From NCBI GenBank assembly GCA_037903475.1, contig JBAJFG010000002.1, positions 434,001 to 498,000 of the forward strand: a stretch of DNA of 64,000 nt. Direction: 5' to 3'. The notes below the pieces were generated by a model that was given only the letters and a program-made list of their open reading frames with translations, did no database searches and had not been told where the DNA came from. The first letter of the stretch is position 1, and each line of letters starts with the position of its first letter. Position numbers and translations under genes: made by a program. Below are positions 1 through 10,426 of the stretch, one piece after another. The DNA comes from Ancylostoma caninum (Eukaryota > Nematoda > Chromadorea > Rhabditida > Ancylostomatidae).

Positions 1-289
1 TCTCGAGAATAGCCCGCTAGTTTTTTTTTCAAAAGCACCTTGTGAAATATTTAGAAATTTTGCATTGGATGGAAACTGCAAACTCTAGTTTATCAGTATG
101 ACATTTTTATAGTACTGCACCTTCATTCCTACCCTGAATTATTTTTGGGACTACATCACTGGTTCGGGTACGCTGTTACTACGCCACATTTTTTATAGTG
201 ATATCTAGATAGATTTTATTTCTTTTCTTATTACGGTGAAGTTTGGCTCGAGTTTTTTTTTTATCCTGCTTGATATTTTCTCCTTTCAG

Positions 290-3200
290 ATGGGTAGTCA
301 ATGTAAGAAATCCACTGCAACGTATACATAATGTGGAGCAATTGAATTTACTGAAGCAAGATTGCCACACTGTCGTTATCGGCTACTTTCCATTCACTGT
401 AAGTTTTTGTGAGCACGATTAGTTTCCAAACTGCATTTGAAAAAGCAACATGTTGGCCTCGCATTAAATGAAAGCTTATTTTTCTAGAGCATGAATACAC
501 CACCTGGGTATCGTGCTTTCGCTGCAGCTGGTATGTTGTTGCAGACAGGCCTATCCGGTATATCTTCTACTTTGCTTGACTTCTTAATAATTGTGAAGAA
601 AGCGTATACTCTTGTTTTAGAAGACGAATCAACATGCCTTGCAGTAGTTACTAGTATACAACTAGCCCGTGAACTGGGCATCCGTTTCGAGGGCGACATC
701 GTTATGTACATACCCAAAGGTTATTCCTGGTTGCTAAATAACTACTTTTCTCGCTGCCCAAATCTTCTACTTATCTCTCTGCGAATTCATCCTATACTTC
801 CAGAATCCGTATTTCGATGGTCTCCCACAACCTCGCGTACTGCAGTAAATATAGTGGAGTGGGTCCGAGGGAAGCGTGCAGAGGTAGCGCCAGTCAGATG
901 GATACATTTCAGTTGGTGATGTGCAAGCTTTTGCCTTTTCGTTTGTTTGTTGCTCATTTGAACTACCAATTGATGCATATCTAATAGGAGAAAAATTAGT
1001 TTTTCTTTGACTTATGTATTATTTCTGTTCTTTAGATCGGAACAGCGAGTTGATGTCTCTTCAGCTCTCCCAGCTGCTCAATGAAACTTCTGCCTTGGTA
1101 TTAATCACTCCACTGGCTCGTATTTACCGCGTCCAGCCTGATGTTCTTCTTTTCACAGAAGTACATTTGGTTTAGAACTTTGTTCACATCGATCACGACT
1201 TTAATTGATTAAAATTGTAGCTAGCAAGAGAATACTGGAACTGTGAGCAGGACAATATTCAGCGTATAAATTCTGAACCACGATTCATCCCTGGGCCACC
1301 ATTGCTTGATCAACTAGCAAATGATAAACAAGCTTGTACTGAGGTGGTCGAAGGCATCACGAAGGTAGTTACGCCAGTATGAGTAGCGTTTCTCGTGAAA
1401 TGACGTTGTTTGAAGATGGATTCATGTTGCCGTTCATTGCTTCCATCTGTGGATTGGAATATGGCATGTGCTTCTTCTGCAAAATTCCACTGGGAAGACG
1501 AGGAGAACATTGATGAAGGCAGTGCTGATGAGAAGACAGATAAATCTTCGAGACGGAGAAGAAGTCACTGGACTGAGCAGGTGTTGACTGCGACAAATCA
1601 GTGCGTAGCAGTGCGAAATGGGACCTTAGAAGCAAGTAAGTTCAAAAATCTTATACAGAAGATAGTTTTGGAAAACAAGCGAAATGAAGCTGATCTTTTC
1701 GCATTTCGTTCTTAATAAATATAAGCATTTTCTTTTGTAGACGTCGTACTGTCACGATGTTGCGCCAATTACGAGGAGTTCTCGCAGCAAGAACTGACAT
1801 CTGTGCACAAGGCTAATTGTGAGTGGTTTATGTGTGTTACTTTTGAAGTTCTAATTTCACAGCGTTCACTCATTGATCCATTTTTTTGCAAAATCTTTTT
1901 TAATTACTTTTTGGGTGACCATAGTTAAGTTTTGAGGCTTGTAAGCAAACTTTGAGGTGAGCCTGACAGGATATAAGGTGACTATTTCAGTTAATGACCC
2001 GACCTTTCGTTTTCCATATAACGGGAATTTTTAGCCATGTCAAAGCTGCACTCACGCGAACTAATGCTCGTGGATTTGTGCATGCGGAGTCGCTTACATG
2101 ACTATATGAAATATCCTGTACTTAATGAGGTTGGTGAAGTTGGTACACATTTTTTTACTGTTTTCATTGTCGCTTTCTCTTTACTCTTCATATTGAATTC
2201 ATTCTTCGAATACTCAGACTTTCGACCTATTTGACGAGCCCTCTCCCGCTTCAAATTTATCATTGAAAGGAATGGCTTGTAGAAGCGGTCATGTAAGTGT
2301 TATAGCTGTCAATTATCAAATTTTCCTTTCTTTTTAAGTCGCTGAAGTTCAAGATCGTATTCCAGGAGAACGACACACTGAAATTTGCTGTACTTGACTC
2401 TCTGCACTATCCATATTTTGTTAACAAGTGGGGACTAAGCAAGTTCAAGGTTGGGTGGTCGTGCCTACCATTCATTCTTACTTCCTATGACTTTCTACCA
2501 TTACTAGAACAATTTTCACTATTGCAGTTGCCGTTGGTAGTTGCGATTGACATCCGACGCGAACTATTTTCTGTAATGGAAGGCAAAATATCACAGTATT
2601 ACAATTCTTCAAATATTTTGCTCCTTAACTTCTGTTAGCGATGTGTCAAGCGTTTCAGGAAGCGTATACGCGAATTCGTTCGAGATTTTCACTTTAACCT
2701 TCTAGAAGATCACTTGAAGAGTGAAGATGACAGTATAGCCAGGTAGATAACACCACAGTTTTCATTAGCAAGGCTGCACAATTTTTTCTCAGGAGTAGTG
2801 TTACAACTAAACAACTGGTTCATCCTCGTGTTCGCAATGAACAGGTCCTCCAGCGTCTCACTCTTCGATCGTTCCATGAGCTGATTGAGAATAGGGTGGG
2901 TTTTTGATCTCGATAAATACATACGCGCAAGGTTTTTAGATACGCGGAAGGAGATGACAACAGATGGTGTTCTATGATCCCTAGTCAGAAGTGTAGTATT
3001 ATACCTTCTAAGTGCTGCTTCCTCTTTCTTTCCTGGCTAATCTAATTTTACAGTAGCATCCAAAAGTAGTAAACATAAACTTCGCTCTGTAGATCAAGTT
3101 TTGCACTGTACGGTCGCGCATTTCTCTGGTCCGTGTCGCAAAATTCGTCTATTCGTGAATTTTTTTTAAAACTTAGTTCGTTCTCTGTTTTCAGCACAAT

Positions 3201-6200
3201 ACTACCAATGATGTAGTCCTATTCTTTTCTGGCGGATCATGGCATGCCCCATCCACCGCCGCGATGCATGTATTTCACAGTGCTGCCAGCTACTTCTCTT
3301 CTTCCAGTAATCTAATCAAGTTTTACGTGTAAGTTTATGGAAACAGTTATGGGAATACTTGAGCACTTCGGATGCTTAGTGTGTTGCAGGAATACAGGGT
3401 GGCCGCAAATTACCCGTGCACCCCCACTTCTGCAGGGTTCCTGAATTTTTTCGGGCTCCTCTCTCATTTTTCTATTACTACCTTGTCGCTTAATCCTGAG
3501 TGGTAGTTATCTCGTGATAGCTGCAGCAAAGTCATAAGCAGTGCCATCATTCAACTGGACTGAAATCCTCTGGCGTGCCTAGTGTGAACCTAGAGTTTTG
3601 ACCGAATCGAATAATATTCGAATTTTATTCGAATGTTCGAATATTCGAAAATTCGAATGTTCGAATATTCGAAAATTCGAATATTCAAAAATTCGGAGGT
3701 TCCGAAAAATTCGAAAGTTCGAATATTCGAAAATTCTGGGGTCCCAAAAAAATTGAAAATTCGAATTTTCGAAAACTCGATGGCCTCGCGATATTCGAAA
3801 ATCCGAGGGCCCGGGATTATTCGAAAATTCGAATATTTGTTTTTTTTTGCGTCGCAACTGTTGTTTCAGTTCCATTTTCTCGCTGAAGAACCATTCCAAT
3901 TGAAACCCCGGTCCAATTTCTCATTTCAACCTCAATTTTCCCAAAAACCTGCTCATCTCTTTGCACGCATTCGAAAGCCACCAACTGCATTTGAAAGCTT
4001 TGAAAATCCTACGAGGTATACGACATTGGCGACGAAGATCTCTTCTATGAAACCTACGTATGTACTTTTCTCGACACTTGAGAAACCAGCAGTTTCAACT
4101 AAACTTCTGATTATTCAAGGCTTTCATTCAGAACTATGTAAGTGAAGTAAGTGAACTGCAAACGTCGATAATAACTTTTACACAGCATTCTTCCTTATAT
4201 TTAGCTGATTTCCGACTACTGCTTCGTTTAAAGGCAGCAGGAGCTGAAAACCTCGACTCCGAGCTGAGCTGTGGGTGATGAAGTACAGACTCAGCACATC
4301 ATGAATGTGAAACGAACACAGACAATGATGGCTTACCTGCAGAGAAAATGGAACATTCGTCGCGAACACGCCTGGCAGTGTTCGTGCGCGGACGAGTTTT
4401 CCCCGGCGCAAAAGCCATTGCGGTGCGTGGTTTGGCGCAAAGGGAAAACGAAGTGCATTCAATTCACAGGGTTTCATGGAGGAACTCGGCCAAAACCACG
4501 CGCCGCAATGGCTTTCGCGCCGGGGAAAACTCGTCCGCGCACGAACACGGCCAGGCGTGTTCGCGACGAATGTTCCGTTTTCTCTGCAGGTAAGCCATCA
4601 TTGTAAGTGTTCGTTTCACATTTATGATGTGCTGAGTCTGCACTTCACCACCCGCAGCTCAGCTCAGAGTAGAGAATTTCAGCTCCTGCTGCCTTTAAAC
4701 TCTTTCCAAGTACATAACCGTTAGTTATGGAATTCAAAGTTCACACAAAATCGTGAGATCCTCTTAATCCTTTCCTCCCAAACATACTCCGACTTCTTGT
4801 TATAGAAGTTCTGTTGGTTTCAACACTTAACGTACAAGCATGCAGTTGGTAAACAGAAATAATAATGAGGAACGGGGTAACACGCACTGTTTTTTTATTT
4901 CGCTGACGCTTTTTTGTTGATAGCTGGTAGCTTTTTTGTTGATAGCTGGTTTTTATTTCGCTGACGCTTTTTTGTTGATAGCTTTATGGTTAAGGTAACT
5001 GAACTATTATTCTATGTACCCAACATTATTTCTACCGCCTCAATACCTCTACATTCACTACAATGGTACGTTTTGTTGAACTACAATACATAGATATTAA
5101 AGCGAAAGCCTTTTCACGGACTGTGGGTTTCGTCCAATCTACGATCCTTTAATGATGGTTACGAACCTCAAGTGAGATAGGCGTTCTTAAGCTTAGGAGT
5201 CTCAACCAGTTGCAATTCTAAAACCGATAAGGGACCAACTCCACAGCAGCACAAGCTTCCACTCATGAGAAGGTTGTGAGAAATTCCAAAACGACAAATG
5301 AAACTCACTACCCGAAATGTTTCATGCCCGTTGTGATTGGCAAACACGCCTTGTTCGCCTACATGCATGGGTACGAAATGTTTTTACCAAATGGAACGTT
5401 ATTCGAATAAATATTCGAACACTCGAATATTCGAAAATTCGGTATTTCGCAAAAATTCGAAAATTCGAATACTTAAAAATTCGGGGATCCCTAGAAATTC
5501 AAAAATTCGAATATTCTAATATTCGGTGGGTTCAGAAAATTCGAAAGTTCGAATATTCGAAAATTCGATGGCTCGCAAAAATTCGGAAATTCGAATGTTC
5601 AAAATTCGGGGGTCCCCAAAAATTCGAATATTCGAAAAAGTATTTTCGAATGTAAAACTCTTGTGTGAACGTTATCCCTGCAAACGAATAACTGCTCAGG
5701 ATACAAAAATACAAAAGAGCTCGGAAACAATGAGGACAAATAGCGTAGATATCCTACCACTCTTGCAGCCACTCCCAAGGAAGTGAAGTTTGATCGGAGT
5801 AGGGTCGACAGAAATCCGTAGGTTCCTAGCCCAAAATGGCGGCAGAGGCCAGGATCGTTCGCAGCCCCGTGGGAAAAATTGTTTGAGAGAAGCTAAACAT
5901 CTACCTTTACTATTCTTCAAAAACCCGAACCTTACCCGATACTGTAATAAAGAACAGGAAGAATTTGTGCAGGCGGGTGCTTAAGCGATTTCCTCATTCT
6001 CGCTACCACTCTTTGTTGGTAAGAAACTTCAGTGAGAAGGTTATAAGCAAATCCATTGTTTGGGCATGGTCTGAAGCAGAACTGTCATTAGAACAGGTCG
6101 ACCTCTATCTCTGGCACCGTGAAGCGATATAAAGTCGAGTGGCAAAGACCCCTTAGTTTTCGTGGACTTCAATGCTAAAATTTGGACGTATGTGTGCAAG

Positions 6201-9200
6201 GGGATGATTCTGTTGGATATTTCTAAATCGCAGAATGTGCATTTTTCGAAAATAGCAGACATGGCCTGCAACAGAGTCGCAGGCGTGTGCGAGAACGAAA
6301 TTTTTTTAAAGATTGGAGTTGTGAGCGTTTGGCTGAGTTCTTGAGGCATGAGAAGTGGCCTTTGTGCAGCCCAAATTTGAACCCAACGGATTTTTCTCTG
6401 TAGTCATTGTTGAAGAGGAGAACCCGTGCTATTCTACATCAGGATTTGTATTTCCCGACGGAAGTCATAAAAAGGCCTGGGACGAAATGAGTGCAGAGTA
6501 TCTGCGAGAATCATGTGCTGCACCTATACATTGGTATTCGAACGAATATTCGAATAATTCGAAAGGTCAAAATATTCGGATATTCGAATTATTCGAAAAG
6601 TTAAAATATTCGACTATTCCAATTCGAATTATTTGAGAAGTTGAAGTACTCGAATTTTCGAATATTCGAAAATTCGAATATCCATGATTCGAACAATCGG
6701 TTTAATGATAAAATTGCCAACATTCACGGATTACGTACATATTATGATTCACCCTCAGCATTTGAGCCATCTTGATTGAATGCGAACGACAAGCATGCGT
6801 CATTATTCTTTTATTATTTTTCTTTGATTGCTTAGTGAAAAAATTGAACAATACTGACAAGACCCCAGGAAAAGACGGACCTGATTTGTTTCAAATTACA
6901 TAACAAGGACTGTTCATGTTATCACCTGCAAACTTTTAATCCTGTGCTACCTCCTCTTTCGGCTTACCGTTCGGCTGAATTCAAAAGATTACAAAACGAA
7001 AAGTTCATGCCAATTTACGTGGAGGTACGCGAGTTTGAGAGAAATAGGCGGTCACCGAGCTCCGTGGAAGACAAAACTAAACGTTATTAGTTTTGTCTTT
7101 TACGGAGGTTGGGGACAGGAATGAAGTTGATTTCTTTCTTAAGACACAGTGGGAACATAGGGTCGGGGTGCGATGAGCGTATTTCGACTCGGTGACAGAT
7201 AATTCTTTCCACAGGAAGCTCGATGAATCATCACTTCTATAATATCGCGAGAAACAGAATGAAAGAATGTAATAGCTGCTTACGTTCGTACCTACAATCA
7301 TATTTATGTGAACAGCAGTGGCGGACGCAGAAGGTGGGCGGGATGAGGGGGGGGGGGAAGGTGGGAGAAAATTGGGGTCTCCTCCGATCTCGGTGGAGAA
7401 TAAAAAATTTGAGGTTTCGGTTATAATGTTGAGTACTCAATATAAATAATTGAAAAAAACAAACAATCAAAAATAAATGGATGCAAAGTTTTTATGTTTT
7501 GTAAAAAGAAGTGAAGTGATTCCAAAAATTCGCTGGCCCATCCTCGGGTAAAGGGGGGGGGAGCGTCCCACTGCATTCGCCACTGGTCCATTGCCATCCC
7601 ATTATCACCACTCTTGATCACATTCTCTGTCACTTTATTTAACGGATAACCGCCTTACTTCCTTGTCTTATTTCATGACCCCAGAGAAGAGATGTAGTGA
7701 CGCAAGAAGCACGACGAATTAAAAAACTAAAGACGGGGTGGGAGCATTGCCCACCAGACTGTTGCAGAAAACATCCTGAAAGAAGAGTCAAAAAGCACCT
7801 CGAGACACTCCGTGAATAGCTCATTAAAGGAAGCACTCACGGAAATTTCTGGGTTGGCGATTACGCGGTATATCGGGGTTTTCAGGGACGATGAACTCAT
7901 CGACAACGATGAAGTAGCGTGAAACACGCGGAGAACACTTAAAATTGTGGTGGTATTTCATGGGTGTCCATAGCGTGGACGAGCGTTCCGTGATGGGTCC
8001 GCCACGAAACCCTGAGGATGGTTCGCATTCCATACAACACGCTTCGCTTGACTACATGTGCACGCCGAGTCGATGGCGTTAGCTGGAGCGACGAAACCCT
8101 AATGTCCAGAGCGGCAGATGTGTCCACGCAGTACCATCGCAGGCAGGCGGCCATTCACGGTGTTCAACTTACTGTTGCGATTGTCCAGCGGCCGGCTACA
8201 TGGTAAGCGACTCAGCTAAGAAGTGAAGATTTCCGTGAGTGCTTACGAAAACCAAGGATCTGTTCATAGTTCAGACATGCAAATGAGATGGGACTTCGCT
8301 TTTAACGTACACCACCGAAAGTGTTAGCTCGAAACCGTGCATTTCCGTATCTTCGCACATGACACGACAGCTTTACCTATTTTCTGTGGGTTAATACATC
8401 GCAAAACCACTTCTGGAACAAATTTTCTTTATTCGAATGTTCGAATAATTCGAAAAGTCGAAATATTCGAATCATTCGAAAAGTGAAAATATTCGATTAT
8501 TAGCATATTCGAATTATTCGAAAAACTGAAATATTCGAACGCTCGAATATTCGAAAGAAAATTTCGAATGCATGAATAGCTGCACCTATGAAGACAGTGA
8601 AAGGCAGCATTTCTGCCAGTGAAGCCTGTTTTGTAGTCTCATGAGAGATATTCTGGGTCATCGGTAAAATTTTACAGGAATTTGAGCTCTATGCATTGAT
8701 GACCTAGTGAGTGCATCAAAATTTTAGTGCACGGGTAATTTTCGTCCACCCTGTAAAATCGGTATTCGCAAATTTGAGAATATTCTGGTGAAATTACTCA
8801 ACCTCGATAAGCATTTCTTTCCAGGGTAGACACAACTCTTAACGAACTCCCATACAACTTCAACTTCGATCGAATTCCGGCCATCGTGATTTTTCTAGCC
8901 AATCAGTGAGTTCGAATGGTGTTCACATGCTTCAGCACATCTTACCAGAAATAAAAATAAAGACACGCCGGCGAGAAAGTGCATTGTCATGAATTCTCTT
9001 GAATGTATCAAACATGCGAGCTGGGTCTTTGGCCCGCTAGCGTTTGCAATAGTTTCACATCCGGATTGATCCGCGTAACACTCATAACGACCAATGAGCC
9101 TAAGTTGTTGCTTGTTTTTCTCGTTCAAGATTCCTTTTTTACCTAGTCTTGTTTTGTACAGGACGGACATCAGTTGGAAGTACCCAGAAGTTCTACCAAT

Positions 9201-10086
9201 CTCTCGTCCTAATGTACTTTCTTTCGTTCTTTCACATTGCTCTGCTCGACTTCGATGGAAAATAGCTTTGACTAATTGTGGTCGACTTTGCGTCACACAG
9301 TAGGTTTTATTTTTACTTGCATCAAAGCAAAAAAAAAACAACGACGTTTTCCTTTTTTGGTCTACTTGCGCCTTTCCTGGGGTTTCAGAAGAACACGCGG
9401 TCGGGCAAACTATAAATCCCCTTATCCTGTCTTCAGTGTCAATTTTGATGCATTTTCTTGCAGTATCTCAGAAATATTGATTGGGAATATTGCTTGATAG
9501 GTCGAAATATCAAGTGTCGATTTGTTCGCTAAGGACTGGGCTCCACGTTGACGTCCTAATAAACCCACTCGTCGGGCGCTACTTTTGTTGGTCGGGACGT
9601 ATCTACTTCACCCCTTGTGCGACAACGCCCCTTCCCCTTCCCCAATTTCCTCCACCCGTTCACAAAGTGCAGGTGAAAAAAGAATTCCATTGGGAGCTTG
9701 ACCCCAACCGAATCTCGTTAATGAAAACAAAAAGTGATAAATTCGAAGTTTAAAGCGTTATGTTTAGTAACCGACGGCGGCTTAGGAAAAGACAGGAGAA
9801 GTTGTTGAACGTCATTCACCGTATTAGAGAGAGTGGTCATCTACCGCATCTAGAGACGAAACTGCAGTAGTGAGTGTTTACAATTTTTTGCTCTCCGGAA
9901 TTTGAATGAGTTTAAATCTTCCGATTTTCTGACGTTATTTTTTCCAGTTTTGTGAAGCAGCTACGAGTAGTGCGTCGAGTTTTACGCGCTTTACATATCG
10001 CATTGCACCAATCAGAGGTTCTTGCCGAAGAATCAGTTAATAGTCTATTGCACACCAAAGTCTTCGAAGATTATATCAGGGAATAA
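290..10086 (+). CDS. TXNDC11: TXNDC11-like thioredoxin-domain protein, 3' part of gene (about 18 exons, 5'-partial)
   Basis: TXNDC11 (EFP1) is an ER membrane protein with several thioredoxin folds, reported to bind DUOX oxidases and EDEM mannosidases; the worm role is inferred. In-phase exons: 290-398, 488-719, 804-911, 1036-1160, 1221-1376, 1416-1635, 1741-1818, 2035-2129, 2218-2292, 2339-2449, 2528-2572, 2639-2742, 2793-2895, 3195-3328, 8825-8905, 9162-9299, 9768-9866, 9948-10086; about 717 codons with TAA at 10084. Family-like blocks are TVVIGYFPF (exon 1), NTPPGYRAF (exon 2), AVNIVEWV (exon 3), DSCCRSLLP (exon 6) and, in the last thioredoxin fold, NDVVLFFSGGSWHAPS, NELPYNFNFDRIPAI and ISWKYPEVLPISRPNVLSF. 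The usual CxxC is SWHA; the cis-proline in RIPAI is kept. The C-terminus is basic and helical but shorter than the mammalian coiled coil. Least certain are the 39-bp intron 1377-1415 (unusual acceptor), the donor after 911 and a possible extra 45-bp intron near 560-603. An upstream exon near 115-200 is possible but weak. No AATAAA lies in the 200 bp after the stop. Confidence 0.85.
3601..3838. repeat. TTCGAA minisatellite array A
   Basis: This is a tandem array of AATATTCGAAAATTCGAA-type words broken by GC-rich spacers (GAGGTTCC, GGGGTCCC, TGGCCTCGC, GGGCCCGGG). The larger unit is about 42 bp and later shortens to 26 bp. Long open frames on both strands here are translations of the repeat (FEYSKIRIFEN-like) and are not genes. 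Confidence 0.85.
4232..4694. mobile_element. TTAA-flanked foldback element
   Basis: Two long inverted arms, roughly 4232-4445 and 4488-4694 and about 90% alike by eye, are separated by a ~45-bp loop. The ends are AGGCAGCAGGAGCTG and its inverse, directly bounded by TTAA on both sides (4228-4231 and 4695-4698). TTAA target duplication is typical of piggyBac-type elements. No coding capacity is visible; overlapping ORFs here are palindrome artefacts. Confidence 0.75.
4890..4985. repeat. Short tandem duplication
   Basis: The word GCTTTTTTGTTGATAGCT occurs three times in under 100 bp, twice preceded by TTTATTTCGCTGAC. This looks like local slippage inside copy 1 of the TTCGAA-array element. Confidence 0.7.
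5398..5655. repeat. TTCGAA minisatellite array B
   Basis: Five units of about 42 bp each begin ATTCGG or ATTCGA plus a spacer (TATTTCGC, GGATCCCT, TGGGTTCA, TGGCTCGC, GGGTCCCC) followed by AAAAATTCGAAAATTCGAATA-like sequence. The units run in the same direction as array A, so the two arrays are direct repeats of one another across the element. Confidence 0.85.
6160..6527 (+). pseudogene. Tc1/mariner (DD37D-type) transposase fossil, C-terminal part
   Basis: From about 6266 one frame reads LQQSRRRVRERNFF, then EFLRHEKWPLCSPNLNPTDF, which ends in a TAG at 6401. The block WP..SP.LNP.D is the hallmark around the third catalytic Asp of IS630/Tc1/mariner transposases. The second catalytic Asp (normally in QQD) is Ser here, and 37 residues separate the two positions, as in maT-type DD37D enzymes. 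After a frameshift, KKAWDEMSAEYLRESCAAP matches the family C-terminus. The frame is cut at 6527 by the second inserted element and may resume at 8590. Stops and frameshifts show it is non-functional. Confidence 0.75.
6534..6690. repeat. TTCGAA minisatellite array C
   Basis: Units of roughly 26 bp follow ATATTCGAATTATTCGAAAAGTT. The unit differs from that of arrays A and B and is shared with array D in the same orientation. Confidence 0.8.
6837..7080 (+). pseudogene. Possible non-LTR reverse transcriptase scrap
   Basis: The frame reading KLNNTDKTPGKDGPD resembles the K.PG.DG motif at the start of many LINE reverse-transcriptase domains. Further on, KFMPIYVEVREFERN could be the following VVPIYKKG..ERN segment. 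A stop and a frame change separate the two, and no further RT motifs are seen, so this may be chance. Confidence 0.3.
7316..7585. mobile_element. hAT MITE, CAGTGGCGGACGCAG family (copy 1)
   Basis: It begins CAGTGGCGGACGCAG and ends with the inverted form GCATTCGCCACTG. The interior has a G-run near each end and an AT-rich centre, like the five other copies in the window. The target duplication is unclear here (GTGAACAG against GTCCATTG). Confidence 0.7.
7828..8246. mobile_element. TTAA-flanked MITE related to the 25.1-kb copy
   Basis: The left end TTAA-AGGAAGCACTCACGG resembles TTAA-AGGCAGCACCCACG at 25139. The right end has the inverse, CCGTGAGTGCTT at about 8233-8244, but the terminal TTAA is eroded. 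No ORF of interest is seen. Confidence 0.5.
8428..8575. repeat. TTCGAA minisatellite array D
   Basis: Units of GTTCGAATAATTCGAAAAGT type run in the same direction as array C. The array ends 3-10 bp before the right copy of the GCTGCACCTAT flanking repeat. Confidence 0.8.
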
Positions 10087-10426
10087 TATCCTGTTTCGCT
10101 TGCTGTAAGAGTGGACACTTTTTCTGTTTCAATATTGTGCTATCATGAAGCCTCATATGATCTTCTTCGTCAATGTCTGATGAGAGCTTCTGAGTTAGCT
10201 TCAATAGCGACATAGCTTCGGTAGCGGCATCCTTCTTCGTACAAACGTGCCGAAGTTAGTCTTTACTATGGCGCTAACGCGTTTTGCATGGTATTCGTTG
10301 AGCTACGGCAACACCGGTGCAACCCGTTCTGGAGCCGAATACGGTCTCCACTGCTCCCCACTGCTGTGTTTGTTGTCAAGGAGAATACGCGGATTGTCTC
10401 ATCAGTTTCCGAAATGTCGCCGCAAT

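Larger units (their letters stand above)
3590..5662. mobile_element. Non-autonomous hAT-like element with TTCGAA-array ends (copy 1)
   Basis: The element is flanked by an exact 8-bp direct repeat GTGTGAAC (3582-3589 and 5663-5670). Its ends are short imperfect inverted repeats: TAGAGTTTTGACC on the left, and AAGAGTTTTACA as the reverse complement of the right end. An 8-bp target duplication suggests the hAT superfamily; no transposase is visible. Just inside each end lies a minisatellite made of TTCGAA-like words. The middle holds a TTAA-flanked foldback element (4232-4694), a short tandem repeat (4890-4985) and otherwise featureless DNA. Total length is 2073 bp. Confidence 0.7.
6528..8578. 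mobile_element. Non-autonomous element with TTCGAA-array ends (copy 2)
   Basis: The direct repeat GCTGCACCTAT flanks the segment (6517-6527 and 8579-8589). If 8 bp of it are the true target duplication, this fits a hAT-type insertion, and it sits inside the transposase fossil. The ends carry minisatellite arrays of ATATTCGAATTATTCGAAAAG-type units. Length (about 2.05 kb) and layout mirror copy 1, but array units and interior differ. The interior holds a weak LINE RT fragment, a hAT MITE and a TTAA-flanked MITE. Confidence 0.6.
3395..8753 (+). mobile_element. Dead Tc1/mariner (DD37D, maT-like) element, disrupted by two insertions
   Basis: The left end CAGGGTGGCCGCAAATTACC (3395) is matched in inverted form at the right end: the reverse complement of 8727-8753 begins CAGGGTGGACGAAAATTACC and continues to the same CCGTGCAC. 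Both ends abut TA (3393-3394 and 8754-8755), the target-site duplication of this superfamily. A transposase fossil lies inside on the + strand. Subtracting the two inserted ~2-kb elements (3590-5662 and about 6528-8578) leaves roughly 1.27 kb, the usual full length of a mariner-class transposon. Confidence 0.8.
3329..8824 (+). other. 5.5-kb transposon-filled intron of the TXNDC11-like gene
   Basis: The donor GTAAGT follows TTTTACGT at 3328 and the acceptor TTTCCAG precedes GGTAGACAC at 8825; codon GT|G is split between the two exons. The other clear introns of the gene are mostly about 40-300 bp, and none exceeds 500 bp. The excess length is explained by one 5.36-kb nested transposon stack (3395-8753). 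Without it the intron would be about 140 bp, similar to its neighbours. It interrupts the last thioredoxin fold between the degenerate active-site helix and the cis-proline strand. Confidence 0.85.

Noticed and set aside
3579..4145. Long ORFs with FEYSKIRIFEN-type repeats on both strands
   Set aside because: They are translations of the TTCGAA minisatellite, which is open in several frames by composition.
5317..5714. Overlapping ORFs in array B
   Set aside because: Same cause: minisatellite translation on both strands.
3601..8575. Regularly spaced repeats that could suggest a CRISPR array
   Set aside because: Units are imperfect, contiguous and without unique spacers, in a eukaryotic intron with no cas genes.
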